This document shows positions 35,012 to 42,492 of a stretch of DNA of 64,000 bases, piece by piece. The stretch covers positions 1 to 64,000 of the forward strand of contig CAYFVU010000008.1 in NCBI GenBank assembly GCA_964346645.1. Reading direction: 5' to 3'. Within the stretch, counting starts at the first letter, position 1, and every line of letters begins with the position of its first letter. Position numbers and translations under genes: made by a program. The notes beneath the pieces are model-generated. The model saw only the letters and a program-made list of their open reading frames with translations. It was not told where the DNA came from and did not search any database. This DNA is from CAYFVU01 sp964346645. Lineage in GTDB: Bacteria; Spirochaetota; Spirochaetia; DSM-16054; Sediminispirochaetaceae.

Positions 35012-35290
35012 TCAGGACTCTTTTCTGGGGAAGTCGAAGTGGCGCTCGAACAGCTCCACGAGCTGCTCCGCAGTCTGCTCCTCGTTCGGTCCCTCGACCC
35101 GGATGGTGATGCTGTCGTTCTGTACGAGGCCGAGCGAGAGCAGCGCCATGATGTTGTTCAGCTCGACTTCTCCGTTCTCTCCGGCAACCGTAACGCTTCC
35201 CTCGTAATCGCTTACGAAGTCCATTATTACTCCTGAGGGTCGGACGTGAATGCCCGCCGCATTCTGTATAGTTGCCGTCTTCTCTACCAT
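35012..35290 (-). CDS. HPr-family phosphocarrier protein
   Basis: A 92-aa HPr. The phosphorylated His is H15 in GIHVRPSG. The place of the regulatory Ser46 is Asn here (ELNNIMALLSLG, N46), so phosphorylation by HPr kinase at that site is not expected. The C-terminus is slightly extended and acidic. I use the ATG at 35290, which puts His at 15. No enzyme I or EII gene is near, so it may serve regulation more than sugar transport. Confidence 0.9.
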   Translation of the reverse strand: MVEKTATIQNAAGIHVRPSGVIMDFVSDYEGSVTVAGENGEVELNNIMALLSLGLVQNDSITIRVEGPNEEQTAEQLVELFERHFDFPRKES

Positions 35291-35391
35291 GATTTCATAT
35301 CCCACTTTATTGTAGTAGAGGTGATTTCAAAAATCAAAGCTTTTTGATAGGCTGTGGTCAATTCGGCATGCAGCCGGCAAGAGGAGGCGGT

Positions 35392-35622
35392 ATGGATTAC
35401 GATCTGCAGGAGGGGAACTGGTACCGGTTGACCCTTCCGATGGGTAAGGAATTTATCGCGGAGTTCAGAGTAGAGAGGGGGAGAGAAAAGGGTGAGTACT
35501 TCGTCTTTCCCGATCAGTCGCGAACCCGCAAGGAGGATCTCCTCCCGTATCTTTCCGATATCGAAGAGATAGAGAAGCCGGAGGCGAACGCCCGCTACGA
35601 CATCAACGACTTCCTCGCTTAG
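35392..35622 (+). CDS. Small hypothetical protein upstream of the Gx-type transporter
   Basis: A 76-aa acidic protein, MDYDLQEGNWYRLTLPMG at the start and NARYDINDFLA at the end. The ATG has GAGGAGG seven bases before it. No signal peptide, no Cys. It looks like a small beta-rich protein with a short helix (RKEDLLPYLSDIEEIE). Its stop lies nine nt before the transporter start, so they are probably co-expressed. Family unknown. Confidence 0.7.
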   Translation: MDYDLQEGNWYRLTLPMGKEFIAEFRVERGREKGEYFVFPDQSRTRKEDLLPYLSDIEEIEKPEANARYDINDFLA

Positions 35623-35631
35623 GCGGACGGT

Positions 35632-36951
35632 GTGACCGACCGCAGGCTTCGTATCATCGCCCTCTTCGCCTCGCTCTGCCTCTTCCTCTCCATCGTAGAG
35701 TTGATGATCCCGAAGCCCATACCCTTTTTTAGGCTCGGTCTCGCGAACCTTCCCATACTCCTCGCACTTCTGCTCTTCTCCGCCTCAGAAGTCTTTCTCA
35801 TCATCTTTCTGAAGGTTCTCGGCCAGGGTATCGTCAGCGGGACACTCATCTCCTACGTGTTTCTCTTCTCTGCGGCGGGGAGCTTCGCCGGCGGAGCGGC
35901 GATGCTCCTGCTCAGACGTTTCTACGGCCGTTGGATCACTCTCGTCGGCATAAGCCTCGCCGGCGCGCTCGCGAGCAATGTGGTGCAACTCTTCGTCTCA
36001 TATCTCTTGATCTTCGGAGAGAGTACCCTTCTTATTGCTCCCCTCTTCCTCATCGCCGGTTCGCTGACGGGCCTCGCACTGGGGTTTGCCGCAGAGACGG
36101 CCGAGCGCCGCTCTCGCTGGATGGACCTGTTGAGAGGAGGTGGATCGCTGGGCACGGCAGGAACTCGGCCCGTCGAGGGGAGTCCTCGGACGGCAGACGG
36201 CGGTAACCTAGAAAGCGGCGGGTGGAGGCAAGGCGGCAGATTGCCCCTATTCCGCCTCGCGGTGGGACTCATGCTCATACCTCCCTTCATACTGCAGAGC
36301 GAGGTGGGGCTGCGGGCTCTACAGCTACTGATCTGTATCACTGCTGCTTCCGCCGCAGGTCGCAGGTTTCGTCTCCTGCCGGGAGCACTCATCTTCACTG
36401 CGGTGGTGGCCGCTCACGTGCTTATGCCCGTCGGGCAGGTTCTCTTCGAGCTCTTCGATTTCCCGGTTACCCGCGGCGCACTCGAGAAGGGGGTACACAC
36501 GGGGCTATCAATAGTCGGGCTCGTCTACATCTCTCGTTTCGCCGTCTCGAAGGAGCTCTACATACCCGGCACCGTAGGCAACCTGCTGTACGACGTGCTC
36601 TACTTCTTCGAAGAGCTCACTGCCTTCGCCCCGAAGAGGGGCAAGGGGCATGCGGAGGCCCCTAAGGACTCTGCTCGCTTGAGGGAGAAGCAGAAAGGCC
36701 GTCGGCTCGCCGCTCTACGCGGCATGTTTGGAGGTCTATTTTCGGAGATAGATGAGTTCCTGATCGCGGAGAGCGGGTTCGAGCTGCACGGGCGGGAAGA
36801 GCCGCGAGCGAGCGTGCCGGAAGGGGCTGCGGGCGCGGTCACCGACGGCGCTAGGGAAGGAGGGTTGAGCCCTATGGCCGTAGCACTGCAGATCGGGCTG
36901 CCCCTGCTACTGCTCGTCCTGCAGTGGACGCTCTTTTTGGTCGACTTCTGA
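35632..36951 (+). CDS. Gx-transporter-family membrane protein with a long C-terminal extension
   Basis: A 439-aa membrane protein. Residues 1-160 match the Gx transporter (heptaprenyl diphosphate synthase component I) family: FFRLGLANLPILLALLLF and FLKVLGQGIVSGTLISYVFL. After a Gly/Arg-rich linker (about 165-200) come more membrane segments (205-320) that look like an ECF T-component, then a charged tail and a last hydrophobic helix. The single-domain family is about 170 aa, so this is a fusion. GTG start at 35632. Substrate unknown; an isoprenoid or cofactor role is possible. Confidence 0.75.
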   Translation: MTDRRLRIIALFASLCLFLSIVELMIPKPIPFFRLGLANLPILLALLLFSASEVFLIIFLKVLGQGIVSGTLISYVFLFSAAGSFAGGAAMLLLRRFYGRWITLVGISLAGALASNVVQLFVSYLLIFGESTLLIAPLFLIAGSLTGLALGFAAETAERRSRWMDLLRGGGSLGTAGTRPVEGSPRTADGGNLESGGWRQGGRLPLFRLAVGLMLIPPFILQSEVGLRALQLLICITAASAAGRRFRLLPGALIFTAVVAAHVLMPVGQVLFELFDFPVTRGALEKGVHTGLSIVGLVYISRFAVSKELYIPGTVGNLLYDVLYFFEELTAFAPKRGKGHAEAPKDSARLREKQKGRRLAALRGMFGGLFSEIDEFLIAESGFELHGREEPRASVPEGAAGAVTDGAREGGLSPMAVALQIGLPLLLLVLQWTLFLVDF

Positions 36952-37033
36952 GCTTCAGCTCTGCGCCGAACGGTTTCACATGATAAGAGCGAGATTTTCT
37001 CAGCCGTTTTACACTTTTTTTTACACAGGTGTA

Positions 37034-37062
37034 TTGACAGGAAGTAACAATGTTGCTAACGT
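37034..37062 (+). promoter_or_regulatory. Predicted promoter of the ilv-leu operon
   Basis: Perfect -35 TTGACA (37034-37039), a 17-nt spacer, and -10 TAACGT (37057-37062) with an extended TGC before it. Transcription would begin near 37069, giving a leader of about 430 nt before ilvB. Upstream, 36969-37022 has a weak AACGG/CCGTT stem and an eight-T run that may end the transporter transcript. Confidence 0.6.
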
Positions 37063-37106
37063 CCAACTTAATTTAGGAGATTCCTACGGGAAAAGGAGAA
37101 CTTACG

Positions 37107-37283
37107 ATGTTGAGAGTAACCGCACAGGCAATCAATAAGAGCGCTGTCGAGAGAACGAACGCCCTCATTATTGCGGTGAACAGCATTATTATTCTCCTCC
37201 CACTCCTACTCCTATCCATTATTATTCCTTCCGCGACGTCGAATTGTTCCGATTTTACGGCTAGACGCGCCCATTCCGCATAG
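37107..37283 (+). CDS. Putative leader peptide rich in Leu, Ile and Val (ilv-leu operon)
   Basis: A 58-codon ORF with an ideal ribosome site (AAGGAG, eight nt before the ATG). In residues 20-40, 16 of 21 are branched-chain: eight Ile, seven Leu and one Val, with runs such as IIILL, LLLL and III. This is what a ribosome-stalling attenuator for branched-chain amino acids needs. The stop (37281-37283) sits in a small hairpin CCGCA/TGCGG (37276-37290). It lies 45 nt after the predicted transcription start and just ahead of the ilvB leader structures. A small membrane protein is the alternative, given its hydrophobicity. Confidence 0.75.
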   Translation: MLRVTAQAINKSAVERTNALIIAVNSIIILLPLLLLSIIIPSATSNCSDFTARRAHSA

Positions 37284-37322
37284 ACTGCGGGTCGAGCAGA
37301 AGTAACGTAAAGGACAGGAACA

Positions 37323-37502
37323 ATGACACGTCTCGAAACCGCTGCAGCGGTTTACGTGTGTGCCGCACGCGTATATCCGCACACAGGCGCAGAACAATCT
37401 ACTACACGACACACACATACCACACTCATTAAAGGTATATCCCCTCTCGGATCCGGAGGCGGACCCTTCGGCTTAGAGTTCGGGGGAGAGGAGGAGCTAT
37501 GA
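37323..37502 (+). CDS. Second leader ORF, translationally coupled to ilvB
   Basis: A 59-codon ORF (start MTRLETAAAVYVCAAR, end GGEEEL) with AAAGGA nine nt before its ATG. It stays open through the whole remaining leader and its TGA overlaps the ilvB ATG (ATGA), the arrangement used for translational coupling. It is in a different frame from ilvB. Its middle is rich in Thr and His (TTRHTHTT). A hairpin forms over its first 12 codons. It may be an upstream control ORF and not a working protein; an open frame of this length can also arise by chance. Confidence 0.5.
   Translation: MTRLETAAAVYVCAARVYPHTGAEQSTTRHTHTTLIKGISPLGSGGGPFGLEFGGEEEL
37326..37359 (+). promoter_or_regulatory. Leader hairpin A upstream of ilvB
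   Basis: Inner stem AAACCGC (37336-37342) with GCGGTTT (37347-37353), an 18-bp palindrome; outer stem ACACGT (37326-37331) with ACGTGT (37354-37359). It covers the start of the second leader ORF. No T-run follows, so it is not a classic terminator. Its 3' outer arm is shared with hairpin B. Confidence 0.6.
37357..37385 (+). promoter_or_regulatory. Leader hairpin B, alternative to hairpin A
   Basis: TGTGTGC (37357-37363) can pair with GCACACA (37379-37385). This uses bases 37357-37359, which hairpin A needs for its outer stem, so the two structures compete. Such competition is expected for an attenuator switch. The rest of the leader (37386-37498) shows only the strong ribosome site of ilvB. 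Confidence 0.4.
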
Positions 37503-39166
37503 CGGGGGCACAGATCTTCGTAGAGTCCCTGAAGAGGGAGAAGGTGGATACGCTTTTCTGTTACAACGGGGGAGCGGTCATATCGATATTCGACGCGCTG
37601 CACCGTTACGGGAGCGATATCAATCTCATCCATCCGCGCCACGAGCAGGGGGGAACCCATGCAGCCGACGGGTATGCGAGGTCGACGGGGAAACCCGGTG
37701 TGGTACTCGTGACCTCGGGGCCGGGCGCGACGAACACGATCACCGGCATCGCCACTGCCTACATGGATTCGGTGCCCCTGGTGGTCTTCACCGGGCAGGT
37801 CTCCACCACCATGATAGGCTCGGACGCCTTTCAGGAGGCGGACACGGTCGGCATCACGATGCCCATCACCAAGGCGAATTTCCTGGTGAAGCACCCCGAG
37901 GATCTCGCCTCCACGGTAAAAAAGGCCTTCTACCTCGCAACGACGGGTCGGCCTGGTCCGGTGGTGGTCGATATTCCGAAGGACGTGCAGATGCGCGAGG
38001 CCGAATTGGAGTATCCGGAGAAGCTCGATCTGCCCGGTTACAAGCCGAAGCGCGAGGGGCACCCGAAGCAGGTGAAGACGCTGAAGGAGGCACTCGCAAA
38101 GGCCTCCAAACCTGTCGTCCTCTCCGGCGGCGGCGTGGTCTTCTCCGACGCGGTAGAGGACCTCAACCACTTTCTCGACCGATTCGGCATTCCCGTCATC
38201 AACACCCTCATGGGACACGGCGTTCACCCCTCGCGGGAGGAGCTCTACTACGGGCCGGTGGGAATGCACGGATCGCTCTACGGCAACTACGCCATTCAAA
38301 ACTGCGACCTCCTCATCGCACTCGGCACGCGCTTCTCCGACCGTATTCTCGGGAAGGTCAGCGAATTCGCCCAGAGGGCGAAGATCGCCCACGTAGACAT
38401 CGATGCTGCCGAGATAGGCAAGAATGTCGGCGTAGACATCCCCATCGTAGGCCCCATAGACACGGTGGTGGAGGAGCTGAATGCGGAGAGCGAGTACGGG
38501 AACTACGAGAAGTGGATCGAGGAGCTTCAGGGAGTCCGCAGCGAAAAGCCGCTCGCCTACGAGACGACGAAGGTGCTCAAACCGCAGTATCTCATTCAGC
38601 TGGCGAACAAGTACTTTCCAGAGAACACGGTGGTGGCCACCGACGTGGGGCAGAACCAGATGTGGGTCGCCCAGTACTTCCGCTTCCGCAGGCCGAGACG
38701 CCTCCTGACCTCCGGAGGACTCGGCACCATGGGCTACGGCTTGCCGGCGGCCGTCGGCGCCTCCGTGGGAAATCCCGACGACCAGGTCCTCGCGGTCTCC
38801 GGCGACGGGGGGTTTCAGATGACCATGCAGGAGATGGCGACGGTGCGTCGTTACGGCCTCAAGGTGAAGATGCTGGTGCTCGACAACAGTTATCTCGGCA
38901 TGGTCCGTCAGTGGCAGCAGCTCCTCTTCGAGAAGCGGTACTCCGGGACGGAGATGAACGACAATCCCGACTTCTGCAAGCTTGCAGATGCAATGGGTGT
39001 TCCCTCCCGAAGGCTGACGAAGGTCGAGGATGCCGAGTCGCTGATGAAGGAGTTCGCAGAAAGAGAGGGAAGCATGCTCCTGCACGCAGTCATCGAACAG
39101 GAGGAGAACGTGCTCCCCATGGTACCGGCGGGCAAATCGTTCGACAACGTCATAGAGCGTTTCTGA
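37499..39166 (+). CDS. ilvB: Acetolactate synthase large subunit
   Basis: A 555-aa thiamine-diphosphate enzyme, catalysing the first common step of valine, leucine and isoleucine synthesis (acetolactate or acetohydroxybutyrate from pyruvate). Catalytic Glu is E49 in HPRHEQGG. The ThDP-Mg motif GDGGFQMTMQE and its downstream Asn (LDNSYLGMVRQWQ) are present, as are FAD-region motifs. The usual GYPGGA near residue 22 reads CYNGGA. Strong ribosome site GAGAGGAGGAG. First enzyme gene of the operon, coupled to the second leader ORF. Confidence 0.93.
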   Translation: MTGAQIFVESLKREKVDTLFCYNGGAVISIFDALHRYGSDINLIHPRHEQGGTHAADGYARSTGKPGVVLVTSGPGATNTITGIATAYMDSVPLVVFTGQVSTTMIGSDAFQEADTVGITMPITKANFLVKHPEDLASTVKKAFYLATTGRPGPVVVDIPKDVQMREAELEYPEKLDLPGYKPKREGHPKQVKTLKEALAKASKPVVLSGGGVVFSDAVEDLNHFLDRFGIPVINTLMGHGVHPSREELYYGPVGMHGSLYGNYAIQNCDLLIALGTRFSDRILGKVSEFAQRAKIAHVDIDAAEIGKNVGVDIPIVGPIDTVVEELNAESEYGNYEKWIEELQGVRSEKPLAYETTKVLKPQYLIQLANKYFPENTVVATDVGQNQMWVAQYFRFRRPRRLLTSGGLGTMGYGLPAAVGASVGNPDDQVLAVSGDGGFQMTMQEMATVRRYGLKVKMLVLDNSYLGMVRQWQQLLFEKRYSGTEMNDNPDFCKLADAMGVPSRRLTKVEDAESLMKEFAEREGSMLLHAVIEQEENVLPMVPAGKSFDNVIERF

Positions 39167-39191
39167 GAGAGCATTCAGGGAGGATATGAAT

Positions 39192-39710
39192 ATGAGCGAT
39201 CAGGAAACATTGAGGGACCATACCATTGCCTTGACGGTGGCGGATCATCCGGGGGTGCTCTCGAAGATCACGAGTCTCATTACCCGGAGGGGCTTCAACA
39301 TCGACAGCATTGCCGCGGGACCGACGACCGGCAAGGGTCTCTTTCGGCTCACCATCATCGTGAAGGGTGATGACCGGGGAGTCGAGCAGATCCAGAAGCA
39401 GCTCTACAAGCTCGTCGACACCGTGAAGGTCGTTCCCATCCACCCCTCGAGAAAGGTGGAGCGGGAGATAGGCCTCATCAAGCTCAAGGTTCCTGCGGGA
39501 AAGCGGGGCGAGGTGGTTCAGATCATCAGCGCCTTCAAGGGAGAGGTCATCGACTCGGGCCCGGGAGGCTTCATAGTCGAGGTAACCGGAGAGAGCGAGA
39601 AGATCGACTCGTTTCTCGGTATGTTTCAGCCTCAGGAGATTGCCGAAGTGGCACGTACCGGAGTCGTTGCGATGGACAAGTGGGAGAAGAACGGCACTCC
39701 AAAGGCCTAG
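39192..39710 (+). CDS. ilvN: Acetolactate synthase small (regulatory) subunit
   Basis: About 172 aa. N-terminal ACT domain (HTIALTVADHPGVLSKITSL, RRGFNIDSI, about 10-80) that binds valine for feedback inhibition, then the C-terminal ALS_ss domain (about 90-165). An in-frame ATG two codons earlier (39186) is only two nt from GGAGG; the ATG at 39192 has proper spacing. It follows ilvB by 25 nt. The symbol ilvH is equally used. Confidence 0.93.
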   Translation: MSDQETLRDHTIALTVADHPGVLSKITSLITRRGFNIDSIAAGPTTGKGLFRLTIIVKGDDRGVEQIQKQLYKLVDTVKVVPIHPSRKVEREIGLIKLKVPAGKRGEVVQIISAFKGEVIDSGPGGFIVEVTGESEKIDSFLGMFQPQEIAEVARTGVVAMDKWEKNGTPKA

Positions 39711-39754
39711 TTTCACACAATATTAAATTACTTAGAGAAGACAAGGAGAAAGAA

Positions 39755-40753
39755 ATGGCGGAAATCTACTACGACAAGGATGCGGACCTCTCGGTACTCG
39801 AGAAGAAGACGGTTGCGGTAATCGGATTCGGCAGCCAGGGCCACGCCCATGCGCTGAACCTCCACGACAGCGGGGTGAAGGTGGTCGTCGGTCTCAGGGA
39901 CTCCAGTCCCAAGAAGGCGGAAGCGCAGCGTGCCGGTCTGGAAGTGGTCCCTCCCGACGAGGCGGCGAAACGGGGCGACATGGTGATGATACTCATACCC
40001 GATGAGCTGCAGCCGGAGGTCTACAGCCGCGACATCGAACCGAACTTGGAGGAGGGCAACATGTTGATGTTCGCCCACGGATTCTCCATTCACTTCAGCC
40101 AGATAGTGCCGCCTGCGAACGTGGACGTGACTATGATAGCCCCGAAGGGGCCGGGTCGCATGGTCCGCAGGGAGTACGAGGACGGACGAGGGGTTCCCGA
40201 CCTGGTGGCGATCTACCAGGATTACACGGGCGAGGCACTCGAGCGGGCGCTCGCCTACGGCAGCGGCATCGGCGGCGGCAGGGCCGGCATCTTCCGCACC
40301 AGCTTCCGGGAGGAGACGGAAACCGATCTCTTCGGAGAGCAGGCGGTACTCTGCGGCGGGGTGACGAGCCTGATGAAGAGCGGATTCGAGACTCTCGTCG
40401 AGGCAGGCTACCAGCCGGAGATGGCCTATTTCGAGTGCATACACGAGATGAAGCTGATAGTCGACCTCATCTACGAAGGCGGTTTCGAGTACATGCGCAC
40501 CGGCGTCAGCAATACCGCCGAGTACGGCGACTACATCACCCAGCCGAAAGTCATCAACGCGGAGTCGAGAGAGGCGATGCAGGGCATCCTCTCGGACATC
40601 CAGAAGGGTGAGTTCGCCAAGAACTGGATCTTGGAGAACAAGGCGGGACAGCCTTCCTTCAAGGCGATGCGAGCCAAACAGAAGGAGCACCGGCTCGTAG
40701 AGGTGGGTTCGCGGCTCCGGGGCATGATGCCCTGGCTCGAGAAGAAGAAATAA
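39755..40753 (+). CDS. ilvC: Ketol-acid reductoisomerase (class I)
   Basis: A 332-aa enzyme converting acetolactate to dihydroxyisovalerate with NAD(P)H and Mg. Rossmann motif GFGSQGHAHA at 24-33. The knotted C-terminal domain carries DLFGEQAVLCGG, with its metal-binding acidic residues, and ECIHEMKLIVDLIYEGG. Class I length. ATG at 39755 has AAGGAG upstream; a longer frame starts inside ilvN. Third enzyme gene of the operon. Confidence 0.94.
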   Translation: MAEIYYDKDADLSVLEKKTVAVIGFGSQGHAHALNLHDSGVKVVVGLRDSSPKKAEAQRAGLEVVPPDEAAKRGDMVMILIPDELQPEVYSRDIEPNLEEGNMLMFAHGFSIHFSQIVPPANVDVTMIAPKGPGRMVRREYEDGRGVPDLVAIYQDYTGEALERALAYGSGIGGGRAGIFRTSFREETETDLFGEQAVLCGGVTSLMKSGFETLVEAGYQPEMAYFECIHEMKLIVDLIYEGGFEYMRTGVSNTAEYGDYITQPKVINAESREAMQGILSDIQKGEFAKNWILENKAGQPSFKAMRAKQKEHRLVEVGSRLRGMMPWLEKKK

Positions 40754-40785
40754 CCGGCGACGGAGGTCGCCGAGGAGGAGTTACC

Positions 40786-42492
40786 ATGCAGGTGAAAGTC
40801 TACGACACGACCCTACGCGACGGCGCACAGTCGGTGGGAGTCACCTTTTCGCTGGACGACAAGATGAGAATAGTCCGGGAGCTCGATACCTTGGGTGTAC
40901 ACTACATCGAAGGGGGCTGGCCCGGCTCCAATCCCAAGGACGAGGAGTTCTTCAGACGCTGCAAACAGAGTGAGCTGAAGAATGCCAGAGTCACCGCCTT
41001 CGGCTCCACAAAGGCGAAGAAGACGAAGGTAGAGGAGGATAAGATCCTTGCGAAGCTCGTAGAGAGCGGCGCACCGGTCATCACTATTTTCGGCAAGTGC
41101 TGGGATCTCCACGTGACCGAGGCGCTCTCCGCCACGCTCGACGAGAACCTCGAGATGATACGCTCGTCGGTTGCCTACCTCAAGAAGCATGCGGAGGAGG
41201 TGATCTTCGACGGCGAGCACTTCTTCGACGGCTACAAGGCCAATCCGGAATATGCAATGGCCTGCCTGAAGGCGGCGGAGGAGGAAGGAGCGGACTGGCT
41301 GGTGCTCTGTGACACCAACGGGGGAACGCTGCCGGATGAGTACGGCGAGATCAGCCGGTACGTCGCCGGTCAGACTTCGGTGAAGCTCGGGACCCATGCC
41401 CACAACGACGCAGACTGCGCCGTGGCGAACACCCTCATTGCAGTGGAGCAGGGCGAGGCGCAGATGGTGCAGGGGACGATAAACGGCATCGGTGAGCGCT
41501 GCGGCAATGCGAACCTCTGCAGCGTTCTCCCGAACCTCTCCTTCAAGAAGGGGATCGAGACGGTTCCCGGCGAAAAACTCTCCCTGCTGAAGTATGTCAG
41601 CCACTTCGTCTGGGAGGCTTCGAACGGCACTCCCGACGACCACATGCCCTATGTAGGAAACCACGCCTTCGCCCACAAGGGGGGTGTGCATGTCTCGGCG
41701 GTCAGGAAGAATCCGCGGACCTACGAGCACATCGAGCCGGAACTCGTGGGCAACAAGCGCGCTTCGACGATATCCGAGCTCTCGGGAAAGAGCAACGTCC
41801 TCGAGAAGCTGCGCAAGATGAACATGGCAGGCGAATCGGACGGGGATCTCGCCGGTCGCCTGGTGGCGAAGGTCAAGGAGCTGGAGTCGCGGGGATACCA
41901 CTTCGAGGGAGCCGAGGCATCCTTCGAGCTGCTGATAAGTCAGGTAGTAGGCGATTTGGAGGAGTGGTTCACCCTCCACGGCTACCGGGTGATGATGTGG
42001 GACAACGGCGACGGAGACACCTGGTCGGAGGCGACGATAAAGGCATCGGTTCCCACCTCGGTCTCCGAGAGCATGGGCCACCGCGATCCGATGGAGCACA
42101 CCTCCGCAGACGGTCATGGACCGGTTGAGGCGCTGGACAAGGCGCTCCGGAAGGTCCTCGAGAAGTTCTACCCCGAGCTGCGGACTACTCGCCTCTCGGA
42201 CTACAAGGTGCGTATCCTCAACGAGGATGCGGGCACCTCTGCGCTCACCCGCGTCGTCATCACCTCGTGCGACGAGGACGAGAGCTGGGGAACCGTCGGA
42301 GTGTCGGAGAACATCATAGAGGCCTCGTGGCAGGCGCTGGTGGACTCTCTGATCTATAAATTGAGAAAGAGCTCGATCCACTCCAAGGGGAATGGAACGG
42401 GAAGCTCGGAGCGAGATCGCAGCGGTGAGCCCGGCACGGGAGGCTCCGCGGATACACAGAATGAGGAGGTAATGCATGGCACGGTACATTAA
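40786..42492 (+). CDS. cimA: (R)-citramalate synthase
   Basis: A 568-aa DRE-TIM enzyme condensing pyruvate and acetyl-CoA into citramalate, which opens the threonine-independent route to isoleucine. DTTLRDG at 7-13 marks the family; the metal motif GTHAHND lies near 204-210. The sequence follows the long citramalate-synthase type: the substrate region has GGWPGSNPKDEEFFRR, not the isopropylmalate version, and residues about 400-525 form the LeuA-type regulatory domain. The last 40 residues are low-complexity. It overlaps leuA by 17 bp. Confidence 0.9.
   Translation: MQVKVYDTTLRDGAQSVGVTFSLDDKMRIVRELDTLGVHYIEGGWPGSNPKDEEFFRRCKQSELKNARVTAFGSTKAKKTKVEEDKILAKLVESGAPVITIFGKCWDLHVTEALSATLDENLEMIRSSVAYLKKHAEEVIFDGEHFFDGYKANPEYAMACLKAAEEEGADWLVLCDTNGGTLPDEYGEISRYVAGQTSVKLGTHAHNDADCAVANTLIAVEQGEAQMVQGTINGIGERCGNANLCSVLPNLSFKKGIETVPGEKLSLLKYVSHFVWEASNGTPDDHMPYVGNHAFAHKGGVHVSAVRKNPRTYEHIEPELVGNKRASTISELSGKSNVLEKLRKMNMAGESDGDLAGRLVAKVKELESRGYHFEGAEASFELLISQVVGDLEEWFTLHGYRVMMWDNGDGDTWSEATIKASVPTSVSESMGHRDPMEHTSADGHGPVEALDKALRKVLEKFYPELRTTRLSDYKVRILNEDAGTSALTRVVITSCDEDESWGTVGVSENIIEASWQALVDSLIYKLRKSSIHSKGNGTGSSERDRSGEPGTGGSADTQNEEVMHGTVH

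Noticed and set aside
37352..39085. A 577-codon open frame on the minus strand opposite ilvB and its leader.
   Set aside because: It is the antisense shadow of a clear ilvB. Its protein is His/Val/Arg-rich without any motif, and GC-rich codon bias explains the openness. The same applies to the long antisense frames opposite cimA, lysA, dapL, ahcY and glnS.
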